A stretch of 64,000 bases of DNA from Coffea arabica (lineage: Eukaryota; Streptophyta; Magnoliopsida; Gentianales; Rubiaceae). The DNA is taken from NCBI RefSeq assembly GCF_036785885.1, contig NC_092329.1, positions 7,936,001 to 8,000,000 on the forward strand, given 5' to 3'. This document shows, one piece after another, positions 27,301 through 40,200 of this stretch (its first letter is position 1; each line of letters begins with the position of its first letter). The translations under genes were made by a program, and so were the position numbers. The notes beneath the pieces are model-generated. The model was not told where the DNA came from. It saw only the letters and a list, made by a program, of their open reading frames with translations, and searched no databases.

Positions 27301-29250
27301 CTTTTTACTCTTAACTATAGCTTACTTTTTTTTCAAAATTCAAATTTACCTCTCAATTAAGCCCAAAGTAAGTTTTGAGATTTACTTTAAAAAACTAGAC
27401 AGATCTTAAAATAAGCAAAAGTTGATGTATACTTAATTCAAGTAAATTAATTAACACTGAAAAGTTTAATATGTCCATTATCATGAAACAAGGAATCTAA
27501 TTTAAAATTTCTAAAAAATCCCTTATGTGATTTTTGCGGCAATCAACAAACATCCTTATAATTTAAATGAAGCACAAGCGATGAATAAATAATATTTTTT
27601 GTCATAAAAATAAAAATTTTCCTCCAAAATTACCCTCGTTCCATCAAGCAAAATTTTCTTTTCGTTTTATACTCACCTTTTCCTGATTCCTTCTTTTCCT
27701 TTTCTTTTTTTCCCTTAAGATACTTTTTTTCCTTCTTTACTTTTTTCCAAAGGTAATATGTATAACAATCAATAACTGTGCATCAAGCCAATGTACTTGA
27801 TGTCCATCAAAATTTGTGAATATTCCTTTTACACATTTTGTAATTACCTTTTATACCATACATACATCACATCTTGTAAGTGTTTTTAAAACTAACTTTT
27901 CAAAATATTTAATTATTTTTTAGTGGGGCATTTAATTAAATATGTGACCAAGGTCATGGATTTCTGGTTGCCTGCCCCTGAAAACTATCATGTTAAACTA
28001 CTTAAAAAATCAGTCATATCAATCAATTGGCGAAACTAGCGTCGCTGATTGAAGTCCGTTCTCTAATGTCCAATATTCAATCAATGGATTTGAATTGTGT
28101 TAACATTGAAAATTATTGAGTAAATTAATGCTACTGAAGAGAGAACTATAATTGACCCAACGAGAAATTAGGGTATTTTTCCTTCCACCCCTTAAAAACA
28201 GATTTTTGCTGATCTCATTATACATTTTGCAAAGAAAACATCACCTAAATGCTTAAAGTGCCCGTAGAAAATTAATAAGAAATTTTTTTGTGTTTGCCAT
28301 TTCAAAGGACATTTTGGTTCTTGTTATTTAGCTAGTAATTATTGCAAATACAAGTAGTTAGTACTCGACACTGCATTTAAAAAAAAAAAAAAAAAATCTT
28401 TCTTTTGGGAAAAGCATTCATATAAAGGACAACATTTTGAAATGGCAACTAAGTTTTGCGTTTGAATACAATCATTGAACACCAATATAGAGGACACAAT
28501 AATATGATTGTTTGTAACCTTACTTGAACACAATCATTGAATAATCCAAAGGTGCGTTTGAAATCCTTCTTAATTGTTGGCTAATGTTACATATAAAGGT
28601 GGTCTAGAGGTGTGGCAACTTTGACCATTAGGTAATAAAGTATTTCACTTTTAATCCAAAGAATGGTTTGTCCTCTTTTCTATTTGGATTAAGTAACACA
28701 TAGTCAAAGAGGACATACGATTTGCCCTCTTTGCTATTTGCTAATCCAAATACCAAATAATGGTCTATCCTAAAAAGTCTAGTAACATATAGTCAAACAA
28801 CCTATTTGACTATTTATTACTTAGGTGTTCAAAGACTAAAATGAAAAATCTAATGTCAATTAAAAGCAACTCATTGCTGCCTTTTAAAAAACATTTAATT
28901 CTCCACAATTATTTCAAAAACATCATATTAAATGCGAGTATAGGGTATAAACTCATAATAAATAAAATTTAACCGCGAGGCTGGAAAGATATCATCATCA
29001 TATTATGGAGTTATTGCGGACCAGATAATATAAAACTCTTTTTTCTACTGTTCTAGCAAATATATCTCGAGAGAGTCTGAGGCGGTTGAAAATTTCTGAC
29101 CTTGTCTTAAAGGCAAAGCGAAATAGTCTGTGTTTGTAGTTTTCCAGTTTTGCTCACATGGTGTGCACGCCAAATATGACATTACCATAAACCCAAATAT
29201 ACATTTAGAATCGTCAAATACAATGTCAACAACCCATCAGGAATCTCTCC
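24331..29250. other. Gene-poor intergenic region
   Basis: About 4.9 kb of AT-rich DNA without a supported gene. A hAT-like MITE remnant may start near 26693 (AGGGTCCTATTTGGATTGC, followed by TACTGTAGCAATTTG, a motif frequent in such elements), but its other end is not clear. Block 28550-28830 contains several diverged copies of a TAGTCAAA / CCTCTTT pattern that may be a decayed inverted-repeat element. Confidence 0.5.
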
Positions 29251-29259
29251 ATTCTAACT

Positions 29260-30655
29260 TCTAAGCATACTCCTCTGCTCAGTTGACCCCCTTTGGCCTC
29301 TTTCATCCGTTCTTGGCAGTCTGGACATCAATCTTGATTCTTCCCAAGAGGTAATGCTTTTCAAGTTCTTGAATTCATGTGCAAATGTTTAATCTTGAAG
29401 CTGCTTTATTCATCTGGGTTTTTGCTTCTGATGGATTAAAGTTATGTTTACAGCTCGATTTAGTTATCAAATTCTTTTTTCTTTTGTTTTGTTGGGGGGG
29501 GGGGGGTTGGGTGGTTGAGTGGAAGTATTGGGCGCAGGTTTTGCATTAATTTCCAGTGGCTTATGTGTACCTGTTTGTTGTGGGGTTGCAAATCTTGGGC
29601 TTAGCTTTAATGTATTAGTACATAGGGGAAAGATGGAGGTTGCCCCCGGGGTGGGTTGGAGTTGGGGGGGGGGGGTGGTTGTTTGGTCCAACATGTAATT
29701 GACTGTTGTCCGTTGTTCAAGAATTTAAGTTTTCATTTCCACTTGTCAATTATTCTAAACGGAAATTAAGAAAAAGGAAGAGAGGTTTTTCAATTTTCTT
29801 TACCAAATGAGATTTCTTTGATTGAATTGGATATTGCAGCGTGTATGCTGTAGTTGGCATTGAGGTGAATTGGGATGCAAACGGCAAAAAACCAAACAGT
29901 TGTGATTTTGTGTGGATTTCTGAATATGAAGTCTGTAGTTGAGGAAGACTAGAAACTATGTAGTCTGAGTATGTTTGGATTTCTGAATATGTATATAGAT
30001 TTTGATGTGGTTGCATCATGAAAAGGCTTCCTTTTTACTAGTTTATAAGCGCAGAAAGCTCCTGGAGCTTGCATTAAGATGGCAAATGTTCATTGTAGTT
30101 ACAATTTTTACTCGGTACCTAGCATATAAGATGCATATTACTATGTAATTGGATTATTATTGATCACTTGCCTGAATAACTAGGCCTTTTAAATTGTGAA
30201 CCCAAAAAAAAAAAAATCTCTATAACTTAAGCAATTGTATCTGTAAATGGTGAATTAGACTAAAATGGGCTAGCCATCAATTGGATGATTACCTGGAGAT
30301 TCACCAGCACACGTTCAGTTGTGCTTTCTGTTTATACAAGTGATGTATGCTTGTATATTGTTGAACGCCTTTTCTTTCTCAAAGACTTTAGGATGTGCAT
30401 AACAATGTAAATGTTCCAAAACTTGTCCACAGTTGAGAAATTGTCATGATCTTCTTACCATTTTGCCTGAATTTGAGTGACCTGCATAAAACGAAGAGAT
30501 GTAATTAGTAGGGAGCTGACCTGACCTCCCAACAGAGTTTAAATTCCTTCTTACAAAAAGATAGGAGTGTGATTATAATTACTCTACCTGATTTAACTTC
30601 ATGCTGCTTTTCAGGCTGATCAAGCAGCACCAAGTGATATAGTTCTTTATTCCAG
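29260..30655 (+). other. 5' leader exons of the SEC14-like gene
   Basis: A leader exon ends at the donor AAGAG|GTAATG (29351) and a second non-coding exon probably spans 30615-30655, between TTTTCAG and a CAG|GTCAGT donor. A third acceptor TTTTCAG at 30720-30726 leads straight into the ATG. The upstream limit (near 29260) is a guess. The first leader intron contains two poly(G) runs (29497-29508, 29666-29675). Confidence 0.5.
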
Positions 30656-30729
30656 GTCAGTGATTTCTTCTTGAAGGAGGGAGTGAGTGAGTTACAATCA
30701 TTTCAAACAACTAGACAACTTTTCAGATT

Positions 30730-33700
30730 ATGAGTTCAGGGACAAAAACTGCCACTTCCAATGGCATTGAGATCTCTGTGTTTCCAGAAGCAGAAAAGGA
30801 AAAGGTAATGTGATCATGCTGTATGAATCTTTTCTGTCTGGAGCCCTCATGGTTTGGGGTGGGTGGGGGGAGGGTTGTAGTAGTTGAATGCGTAATATGA
30901 GAATGAAAAGAGGAAAATATTGTAAGGAATTTCTGTATTTGCAGATTAATGAGGTAAGAAGGTTGATTGGGCCACTCTCAGGCAAATTGGCCCTTTTCTG
31001 TTCTGATGCATGCATAGCAAGATATCTAAGGGCACGCAATTGGAATGTCAAGAAGGCTGTTAAAATGCTTAAAGCATCCTTGAAATGGAGACGTGAATAC
31101 AAGCCTGAAGAGATTCGATGGGTAAATCCTACTTCACTCAGATTAATCTATGATCTTCATACAAGTACTGATGCTGTTGTGGTTTGCCTAAAGAACAAAT
31201 TCTCTCACTTTAGCTTTTTCCTTGGCTATGCCTGGTAAACCCAGTTTACTCTGATTAATTTTTCATCTTCAGAAAACCAGGATGCCATTGGCATACTTCT
31301 ATTTGGTTTGATTATTTTGCCTAAAGGATAAACTCCTTCTTCATGTCACTTTTTTCTCTTGGCTAGACCTGGTGCTTAATTTTAAAAAGATATGTAGTTG
31401 TCCTAAACCCACTACCTAAATGTTCTCATTTGTGTTGTGAGTAAAGCACTTTCTTCCCTTGGATTGAATGCCTTAGCTGTAAATGACATTATTAGCAAAT
31501 GAAGTTAGTCATCTCGTTTCTCTTTAGTTTTTGTATGCTAAGCATTACATTGCGTCACAAGCAAGTTTATTGCTGGTCTCAAGTTATTTTACAAAGTCAG
31601 GTGGCGGCAAACTAGATTTTCTTTTGCTATTCTGTATCATTCTAGGTGAAATGATGGTGTGTTTCTTGTCATGGTTTTGATGGCCTGCTTGATTCCCTTC
31701 TTCCCCTAATCCCTGAAGGTTTAGGGGTTTTTATGAGGGTCACATTTGATATATTTTCTTTTTGTTGTGATATAGGAGGATGTTGCCCATGAAGCAGAAA
31801 CAGGAAAAATATACAGATCAAATTACAAAGACAAGCTAGGGAGGACAGTTCTTGTCATGAGACCCAGATGCCAAGTTCGTTCACAATCATGTGATTTATT
31901 TAGCATTAGCTTTACTTCAGTTGGATATGTCTAAATGGTTATTATTTTATGATGCATTATTTATCATGCATTGGTCTTACTTTGAGTGTTGGGAGTTTTA
32001 TCAGACAGGACTCCATATTCAACCTTTAAGCCAAGATTTCCATTTTGTGCATTGTTATTCACCTGTAGATTATAGTGGTCCTGTCAGCACTATGTTAGTG
32101 AATGCTAAGTGTTATGTGGTGTTTATTTCTATCAATACTGACTGATTTCATCTTCCAACTCCTTTACAAGGACATGCACTTACAGAAAAAACATATTGAG
32201 ACTGCTAAGTGGTGGTGGTAGAATTGCTGGATAATGGCCCAAAGGAATAGTCCCTCTGCTTTTTATATCAATAGTAGTTGCCCATTTGAGACAGCTATAA
32301 AATGTTCAGCTGAATCTATTATTGACAGTTTTAAGTGTGGTGGGAAATCATATTTATGGGCATCCTATAAGAAAGATGATCTAACGTCCAAAGGCTTAGC
32401 TTTGATCTTAACCACAACAATTTGCTGTTATGGAGAAAAGGGAAAACAAAAAAATTTCTGCTACTCAAAGTGCATTTTACGTGACCAATTGATGGTCAAA
32501 CATGGATACTTTCAAAGTATAAAAAAAGGGACAATATTTTTCTTTGGAATATCTACTAAAACTAAAATATGAAGTACTTCCTGATCTTTGTTATGAAGTA
32601 TAGAATTGTCATTTACATTTTTAGTATGAGGGCTTTAGTTGATCTCATCAAGGGTCACACCAAAGCCAAAATTAAAGCAACCTTCTATGTTTATTAAACT
32701 CAGTCTTTCATGTTAGCTTTACAAGTTGCATGCAAAGGTAGGCTTTAAGATGAAAGTCTAGTTCGTATGCTGTTTGCATATAGATGTCACTTATATCACA
32801 TACAATTGGAATTTGTTGTCTGGGGTCACAAACTTTAACTTTCTTCTGTTGGGTATCTCCACAGAACTCCAAGTCAATCAAAGGCCAAATCAAGTATCTG
32901 GTTTATTGCATGGAGAATGCTATTGTAAATCTTCCCGAAAACCAAGAACAGATGGTCTGGTTGATTGACTTTCATGGCTTCAACATGTCACATATCTCCA
33001 TCAAGGTGACAAAGGAGACTGCTCATGTCTTGCAAGAGCATTATCCGGAGAGGCTGGGTATGGCAGTGCTTTATGATGCACCCAAGATATTTGAGCCATT
33101 TTGGAAGGCAAGTCTCATTTCATTTATTCGATTTTGTATAGGTGATTGTAACTTATTTCAACATAGAATTATCTGGGGGGTGTCTTACTGAACTTGAGCT
33201 TAAGGCCTAAGTAAGAGATTTTAAAGCTTGGTTTCGTGTAAAAGCTCAAAGTGGGCTTTGGAATGCATTATTCCACCAATCCCAAATTGATGCCATTTCA
33301 GTGATACATTCAGGAACTTAAGGTGACTTTTGTTAGTTACTTCCCTGATAATTGTATCTTAGTTACCTGCGTTTGTTTAACTTCCAGTTTCTGTTTCTGG
33401 TGAAACCAAAAAACTGTCAAACTTGTGCAAAAGCTATAGATGTCATTTTTTTCCTGAGGTTTTTGTTTATTTTCATGCTACCATGGTGTCTCAACAAAGT
33501 ATATTTTGAGATGTAACAAAAGGCAGTCTTAATACAAATTGAGGTGGTTTTCTGATATGCTTTGGTCTTTATGTGTTTGGAAATTCAGAAATATCTGCTT
33601 ATTGTTTGAAAGACTGTATCCTCTTAGACTATGTCGGACAAGCTTATGTATGAGACGTGCTTACTATCTTGAACTTGGAACGCTGATAGCTTAAACTGTA

Positions 33701-34120
33701 GCTGATTCTTTTGTGCAGGTAGTGAAGCCTTTTTTGGAGCCCAAGACTGCCAACAAAGTGAAATTTGTATATTCAGATGACTCTAACGCCAAGAAGATAC
33801 TGGAGGAGTTGTTTGACATGGATCAGCTGGAGCCAGCATTTGGAGGGAAACAGGGTGAAGATTTTGACATAAGTAAATACTCGGAGAGGATGAAGGAAGA
33901 TGATAAGAAGGTGCCCTTGTTCTGGAAGACAGAAGGAGATCCTGCTATAGCCTCCCTGCCAGTCCCAGCCTTGGATGCCAGTACTTTAGAGTCAGATTCT
34001 GATACTTCGGATGGGAAAGCAGATGGATCATCTCATGAAGCTGATACAGACGATTTCCCCACTGATAATCCCTTGCCAGCAACTAAAGACCATGGCAATG
34101 GAGAGAATGATACCGAATAA
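30730..34120 (+). CDS. SEC14-like / CRAL-TRIO lipid transfer protein
   Basis: Five coding exons (30730-30804, 30945-31121, 31776-31874, 32865-33107, 33719-34120) give 331 aa. The first 60 or so residues of the helical CRAL-TRIO-N part include ACIARYLRARNWNVKKAVKML. The lipid-binding CRAL-TRIO domain follows at about residues 100-240, with DKLGRTVLVMRP, WLIDFHGFNMSHIS and LQEHYPERLGMAVLYDAPK. The last 70 residues are acidic and Ser/Asp-rich. The length and simple architecture, without a GOLD or nodulin domain, match the short plant SEC14-like proteins related to Arabidopsis At1g22180/At4g08690. Such proteins exchange phosphatidylinositol and other lipids between membranes; the ligand is not predictable here. 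The intron after exon 4 begins with GC rather than GT (AAG|GCAAGT at 33108). The frame is otherwise intact. Confidence 0.93.
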
Positions 34121-34388
34121 GTTCGAAGAACAAAGAACTTGGGAACACCCACTCATTTCGCTGCTACCTGCATAAATACACATTTTGCTAACAGTTCCAA
34201 TGACTGTGGCATTTGGAAAATCACGTTGCAGAGTTCAGAATGTTCTTCAGGCACTCCAGACACCCTTTTTCCTCTACGAGAGAGACTGAGAAGAACTTCT
34301 GTATGTGATTGACTTCATTATAGGCCAACATAAAGCATGTCTGAGAACACGAGGAGAAGCTAATGATATTCATGTTTCAATTGAGACT

Positions 34389-34394
34389 AATAAA
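34389..34394 (+). terminator. Poly(A) signal of the SEC14-like gene
   Basis: AATAAA 269 bases after the stop codon, the first canonical signal downstream. Confidence 0.45.
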
Positions 34395-34395
34395 A

Positions 34396-37040
34396 CTAAC
34401 TTGGGACAAAATCAATGTTTGCTGACTTTCCAAGCTTTGATTAGATAACCCTGATGAATGGTGAAGACTGGCTTGCTTATTGCAGGTGAATTTGGTGATA
34501 GTAGCAGGAAGTTAGCATCTTTAGACTTCAAATCACCGGGGGCATTCCAACTTCATCTTTCATACAGTGAAATGACAACTCTGTCCTTCCGAACCATCTT
34601 CTTTTAACATGTTCCTACATATTCCGAAAAATCAAGTTGGTATATGGGGAGAAAAAAAAGAGCTAGAAATCTTGAAGGTGGCAGCAGTTTCTGGACTACC
34701 ATTGAATGTTGACTCTGTCCGAATTAAAATCACGAGCGGAAAACTTCTACTCCATGGCGGCATCTGACAGAGAAAGAAATGGAGGGAGGGAGGGCATATT
34801 AGTCATTTTGGGATGCAAACGACCAGGATTGGAGCACCTGAGCACAATTACGGAGCACGAATATTAATTTAAAAAAGGAACCATTTGTCTTCGACAAAAT
34901 TCTAATGATCAATGGTTTAGTACCAATTTTATTAAGTTAAAAAAGAACCATTTTTAATAATTTGCAAATATAAGTGCTTGAGAAAAAGAAGATATTAGAC
35001 ATCAGCAATTTTAATGCACAATTAGCACTATTCATAAATCTTGAAGATATTCACAGATAGTATAAGTCACTTTTGCTATACATAATTTTTTTTTTTAAAA
35101 AAAAAGTATAAGTCTCTCCTATTATCCAAGCATGTGACTGAAGGATGAATTTGAAAGCCAAAGACTTATTAACGAACATTAAATATCATAAACATTGCAA
35201 ATCATAAATTACAGCTCATACTTGGAAAACGGTCTTCTGATTAATCTTTTAAAAAAACGGGTATCCAACTTTATGTGACGATTTTATATATTTCTGCCAA
35301 ATTCTCATACGGTATGGACGGTGAACCTATCCTTTCGGAAAAAAATTTGCCGACTTCTGCCATTGAGCTACCAAAAATTGGTGTGAATTTTTCTGTGCTT
35401 TGTTAGCTCCCCTATGAGAATTTTTCTGGGCATTTTCTTTCTGTTGCACCATTTAAGTGTCTTATGCGTGATTTCTTCTATTTTATAAATTTGGAATTGG
35501 ATTTTTCCTAAAATAATTTAAACGCATTTTTCTTAAATCTCAATAAAGTAATACATACATTTCTACATCTTGTCGAGTCTCTAAATAAAAAATGTCAACA
35601 TTTTAAACTTTATCTCTTATGAGTTTTTAATTTTTTTCAGTAAGGGCTTGGTTATCATTAAGGGAGACCTCAGTGGTTAATTTTCACAAAAATAAATATA
35701 GTTAATTTAGAAAGATGTCTTAATAAAAAGGGTGACATAATTGTGGATTATGCATTAACATGACAAGGTAGAACTTTTCCTTTCTCGCAGAATGGAAATA
35801 AGTATGATTGTTGTATGAAGGACATCAAATTTCTGACTTTCTTTTACTAAAACTTTGTCGTTGTCATTTGCACGTAACTTACTCATTTTGTTTAAAAGAA
35901 TAACTAGGAGGGATAAACGCGCTTCGCGCGATGGAAATGTAAAATGCCCCGCCCAATTTTGAAGCAATAAAAATTGTATTTTATGCAACAAAAGTACATT
36001 TTTAGTATAGGCATTTCACAAGTTTGGATAGTGTATTGGTGCTTTAAATCTGTAGATGCCAAGAGGGGTATAATTCATATATAATCATATGGCGTAATTC
36101 TTATCTCTACTTTAATGGGATCCTTCCTGCATAAAGTGTGTTTTCACAGACAAAATTTCCTTTGATGCAGAAAGTCTCCTTAATAATTTTCATACCACGA
36201 AGGCCCACCAAATCCAGTAAATATGTTTATAGTTGGAAATAGTTCTTCATTTCTTGGTAAATTATTTTGAATCACTACGTAGCATTTTCAGTGTAGATAG
36301 TCCAGAGTTTCCATTAACATACTGGACAGTGCAGTGATGTACTTTTCTCTTATTTTCTGTTGATTATTGTCCACACATTTTTTTGGTATTTCCATGCAGA
36401 CGAAGCCATAAACACATTACCAAGGAATATTTAGACAAAAAGTTTGGCTCCTCTGGTGTTTGCAGATCATATTCATCCCAAACAAGGAGCCCTAAACTAA
36501 AAGGGGGATTACCAAAAAGTGCTAGAACCACTTTAAACGATCTAGCTGAATCATTCATAGCCAAATATATGTTATAATAGCTTCAATAATTTGTTTTACA
36601 TGTGGAAATTATTTGCAAAAGGAATTGCAATGACTAATTATTAGCTAAAAAAGACAGAGATGAGATCAAAGTAATCAAAGAAATATTTCAAACATTCACT
36701 ACCAAAGTTTGATAAGTGTAACGAGTAGGTTAACATCAATTTTGTGGCTAAACATCCATTAGCAAAGCCTGAATCGCTAAACAACTGGGATAGCTTGCTA
36801 AACATTAAACTTCCAGTGCTTTGAATGGAGAGAAAGGAGTAAAAGCAAACCAAGTTGTTTTGTCTTGTTTCATTTCTTGGTTTAATGAAGTGCAGAATCA
36901 AAACGTAAATGAAAAACAAAATGCAGTACAATATCTGCCATGTGGAGCAACGTGAGACCCATATTACAAGACTTGCCAATTTCACAATGTTGAAGCCTCT
37001 TGAATTCGACAGGAACATAGACAAAGATAACAAGAAACCC
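34396..37040. other. Intergenic DNA, no intact gene
   Basis: AT-rich sequence. An open frame at 36383-36577 (plus) follows a plausible acceptor (TTCCATGCAG) and has a protein-like composition (HITKEYLDKKFGSSGVC), but no family was recognised and there is no partner exon. Confidence 0.45.
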
Positions 37041-37045
37041 TTTCA

Positions 37046-37270
37046 TTCAAAGGAATCTAGCCTCTAAATTCTTCAACTTATCCATGTCTTCTCTGAAACC
37101 TGACGCAGTATGCTCTTGCAAATACACATAATGCTTAAAACTATCCCTTTTCCCTTCATTTGCTGAAGAATAGGGCAAAAGAAATAGGGCTCAGCATTTC
37201 CAAGCAGTTTTTTTAACAAAGGAAAAACTGTAATTCGACCTCCCCAGCCAAAGTCAACCATGGACAACAA
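37046..37270 (-). pseudogene. BAHD acyltransferase 3' fragment, frameshifted
   Basis: On the minus strand the motif VDFGWGG is followed by ITVFPLLKKLLGNAEPYFF and KGKGIVLSIM, which is the C-terminal DFGWG block of BAHD acyl-CoA-dependent acyltransferases. After IVLSIM the frame shifts: the expected tail (FREDMDKLKN then a stop) continues in another frame, consistent with about two extra bases near 37120. The catalytic HXXXD half was not found upstream within the window, so this is a relic of the last part of a gene. BAHD enzymes acylate specialised metabolites; nothing active is encoded here. The call rests on the motif and the resumption of a family-like tail. Confidence 0.6.
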
Positions 37271-40200
37271 ATATTTATAAGGTTGAATACAGAAGAAAAC
37301 ATGCTAAATAATAATATATAATAGAAAAACAAAAAATAATAGAAAATTTATTTAAAAACTTTTTTTAGTTAAATTTTGTTTTTTTAGTCTATTATCTGTT
37401 ATATTCTATCCTGTTAATGGTGTGTTAAAGCGACAAAAAGAATTAAAGTGTGATGCTAATGAATTAAATGTTGAGATAGAAAAAGGTCTGATACAGGATC
37501 CTTTGCCCACAAACAACCTACTACTAAATGTGGGGCTAAATTTTGAAACTAAATGGAAACATTTTGAATAGGTTTATAACTTATCAAAGAATTAGATCCT
37601 TTAATTATAATTTTGCAACAATTTTTGTCTCAAAAACAAAAGATACAACAAAAAAGGATTCAGGAACAAATGAATACAGTAAATAGAGACAAAGTCACAA
37701 AAGAGAGAGAAAGCTTCTTTGGTGCTTCCCAATCTCCATTCCAAACTTTTTCCCCATCTAGATTTCAATAAAATTTCACAAAATTTTGCTAATCTCCCAT
37801 CTCTAATTCTCTATTGTCTTTGTATACTTGTCAAAGCTCAAGGAATTTTCAGCAAAAGAAGTCGTTCAACACAAACAACCGCGATTACCCGTAACCTTTA
37901 ATTTGATTGTTTCTTTTAATTATACCTATCAGCTATATATGTGTACTAAATGCTTTTACTATCAACCGTTTAGATGAGTTGTATTTTTATTTCTAATTAG
38001 ACAAGATGCCCGAACCTTTTCTCTTCATTTTGGGATTCCGTTGCTTTATTTCTTGTCAAACTATAGGTAAAAAATATTATATGTTTATAAATAATTTACT
38101 ATTTTGATTTTTTAAGTTATACAAAACTGTATATGAACTTTAAATTAATTAATTTAGTTAATTTGGGAGTTTTTGACGGGATCTTACGATCCTACGATCC
38201 GATTCTGTGAAACTAAAATCGATCCTACGTAGGATCCCGATTTTACAAACCTTGCTTACTAGTAGTGGCAGTGAAATTCAAAGCATAGGACTGGTCGCAC
38301 CCCAACCGCTGCTAGGGAAGACAAGCGCGTGTACTCCACAATTTGTCATTGTCACGATTTCCTGCCCTTTTCTATCTTTTCCATCCGGTAACATCTGTCT
38401 AGGATGCATCACAAAATTGTCCTACAATCACAACCTCTATCGATATACCCATTGCTGCTGTATATATATATAGTATACCCGTGAAAGATATCTAAACCCA
38501 AAAAATGTCACCAGATTTCAGCCATTTTTAGTTTCATTCATTACCGGTGTGATGGTGAAGAATGTTGCTACTAAGAAAGTTGTGGGTTGAGAAATTTTCT
38601 TAGTTCATAACTTGGTGGTTCTAGAAGGGTCAAGGTTCTTCAATCAACTTGATTTTCTTCATCTAGATCTGGACCGTGTAGGATACGAATTCATACCTTC
38701 AGGCAAGTTCGTATCATTGACCCAACCAAGGTCCCTGAGCTTGAGAATCACTTTCATATCCTGCTCGTCTTTGACATCTATTTTGGTTTGTCCACAGAAG
38801 TACATTAAAACCTGGATAACCTTTTTGAGATTCAGATAAATTGCTGAGATCTTGAATCTCTGGTGGCTCACCTTGCAGATTGGAAGGAATCTTATCGATG
38901 ACATTTTCCAGAATTCTGAAGATTTGAAGTGGAATAGTCTAAACCTTTTTTACCATTTTCAGTAGTAATTAATAGCTGACATGTTAGTTTTTGGGTTTCG
39001 AAGATGTTACATTATGGAGCATACTATATGTATCTTAAATCTTCTTAACATATATTAAGCGCTAAAGTCTTGCGTGTAAAAATTTTGTACCTTTTGGTCT
39101 TTAGATTATGTGTCCTCTATTTTGGTGCTTTGTCTTGCTATAATTGCGAGCTTTCTTATGCAAACATAATTGTTTAACCCTATTTTGATAAAGTTGTTTT
39201 TGCAAGAATTAAATCAAGAGTACGTTTGTATGAGTTTTAAATCAAGAATTAAAATTAGAGGTGAGGAATTTATATATATATAATTTGGGTGCGAGTTTGA
39301 GTAATATAAAGTAAGTTGCAGGAATATAAATCAATTATCATTCACAACTTTTTACTGAAACCATCATGATTGAGCTCTATAGTTTCGAAATATTTGGAAA
39401 TGCACTACAAGACTCTGTCAACATTTAGAAAATGGCTTCCGACTTCCAAAACTAATCCAAAACCTGATCACCTAATCTTATAATTGAAAATAGAATCAAA
39501 ACTAGACTAACCTTAGTGGATCAAATCAAAATGGGGAGTGTAATATAAATATTCTATTTTTGTTTTTACAAGAATTATTGATTGGAGAAATAGAGAAATT
39601 TTGGGGTGAAAGTTGCCTGATTCGTAGTCATTAGGCAATCAAAATAAATATTCCCTCCATCCTACTTGAATAGTTTTAATTTTTTTCACACAATTTAAGA
39701 AAAATTAGTTAACTTTGTCATAAGAGTAAATCTAATTTACTGTTTTTTTAAAATATCCTTACATTAATATTAGAAGCATAACTAATCACTATACTTTTAC
39801 ATTAAGGTCCTTTGAAAACATCATGTATAAGTTTCGAATTGAGAAGTAAAATTGGAAGTGGCAATATATAGCATAATGTATGATAGTAGAGTGCAGGTCT
39901 AAGGAATATAAAGCAAGTTTCAAGAATATATATTAACAATTTTTTACTGCAATCATTGCAATTGAGCTCTATTGTTTTTAGATGGCTATTAAAATCGAAG
40001 ATGAGATTCACAGATGTATGGCAGCTGGAAATGAAATAAAAGTTCACAGAACATTAGAAATTCCGTTCCTTGATTCATGCCTCTCCATCTCCTATCTACT
40101 ATCTTGCCACATTTCACAATTTCAATTTGCATTGATATTTAAAGTCAAACTAAAACAATGAGTGGGACATATTTCAAATAATATTTCATAAACACTAGTA

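Noticed and set aside
32234..32572. 112-codon frame inside a SEC14-like intron.
   Set aside because: It lies between well-defined exons and shows no family similarity.
36641..37033. 130-codon minus-strand frame downstream of the BAHD relic.
   Set aside because: It is hydrophobic and AT-driven, with no recognisable domain, and probably represents the old 3' flank.
38659..38904. Minus-strand frame with protein-like text (VKDEQDMKVILKLRDLGWVND).
   Set aside because: No domain was recognised, it has no linked exons and a parallel frame looks equally plausible.
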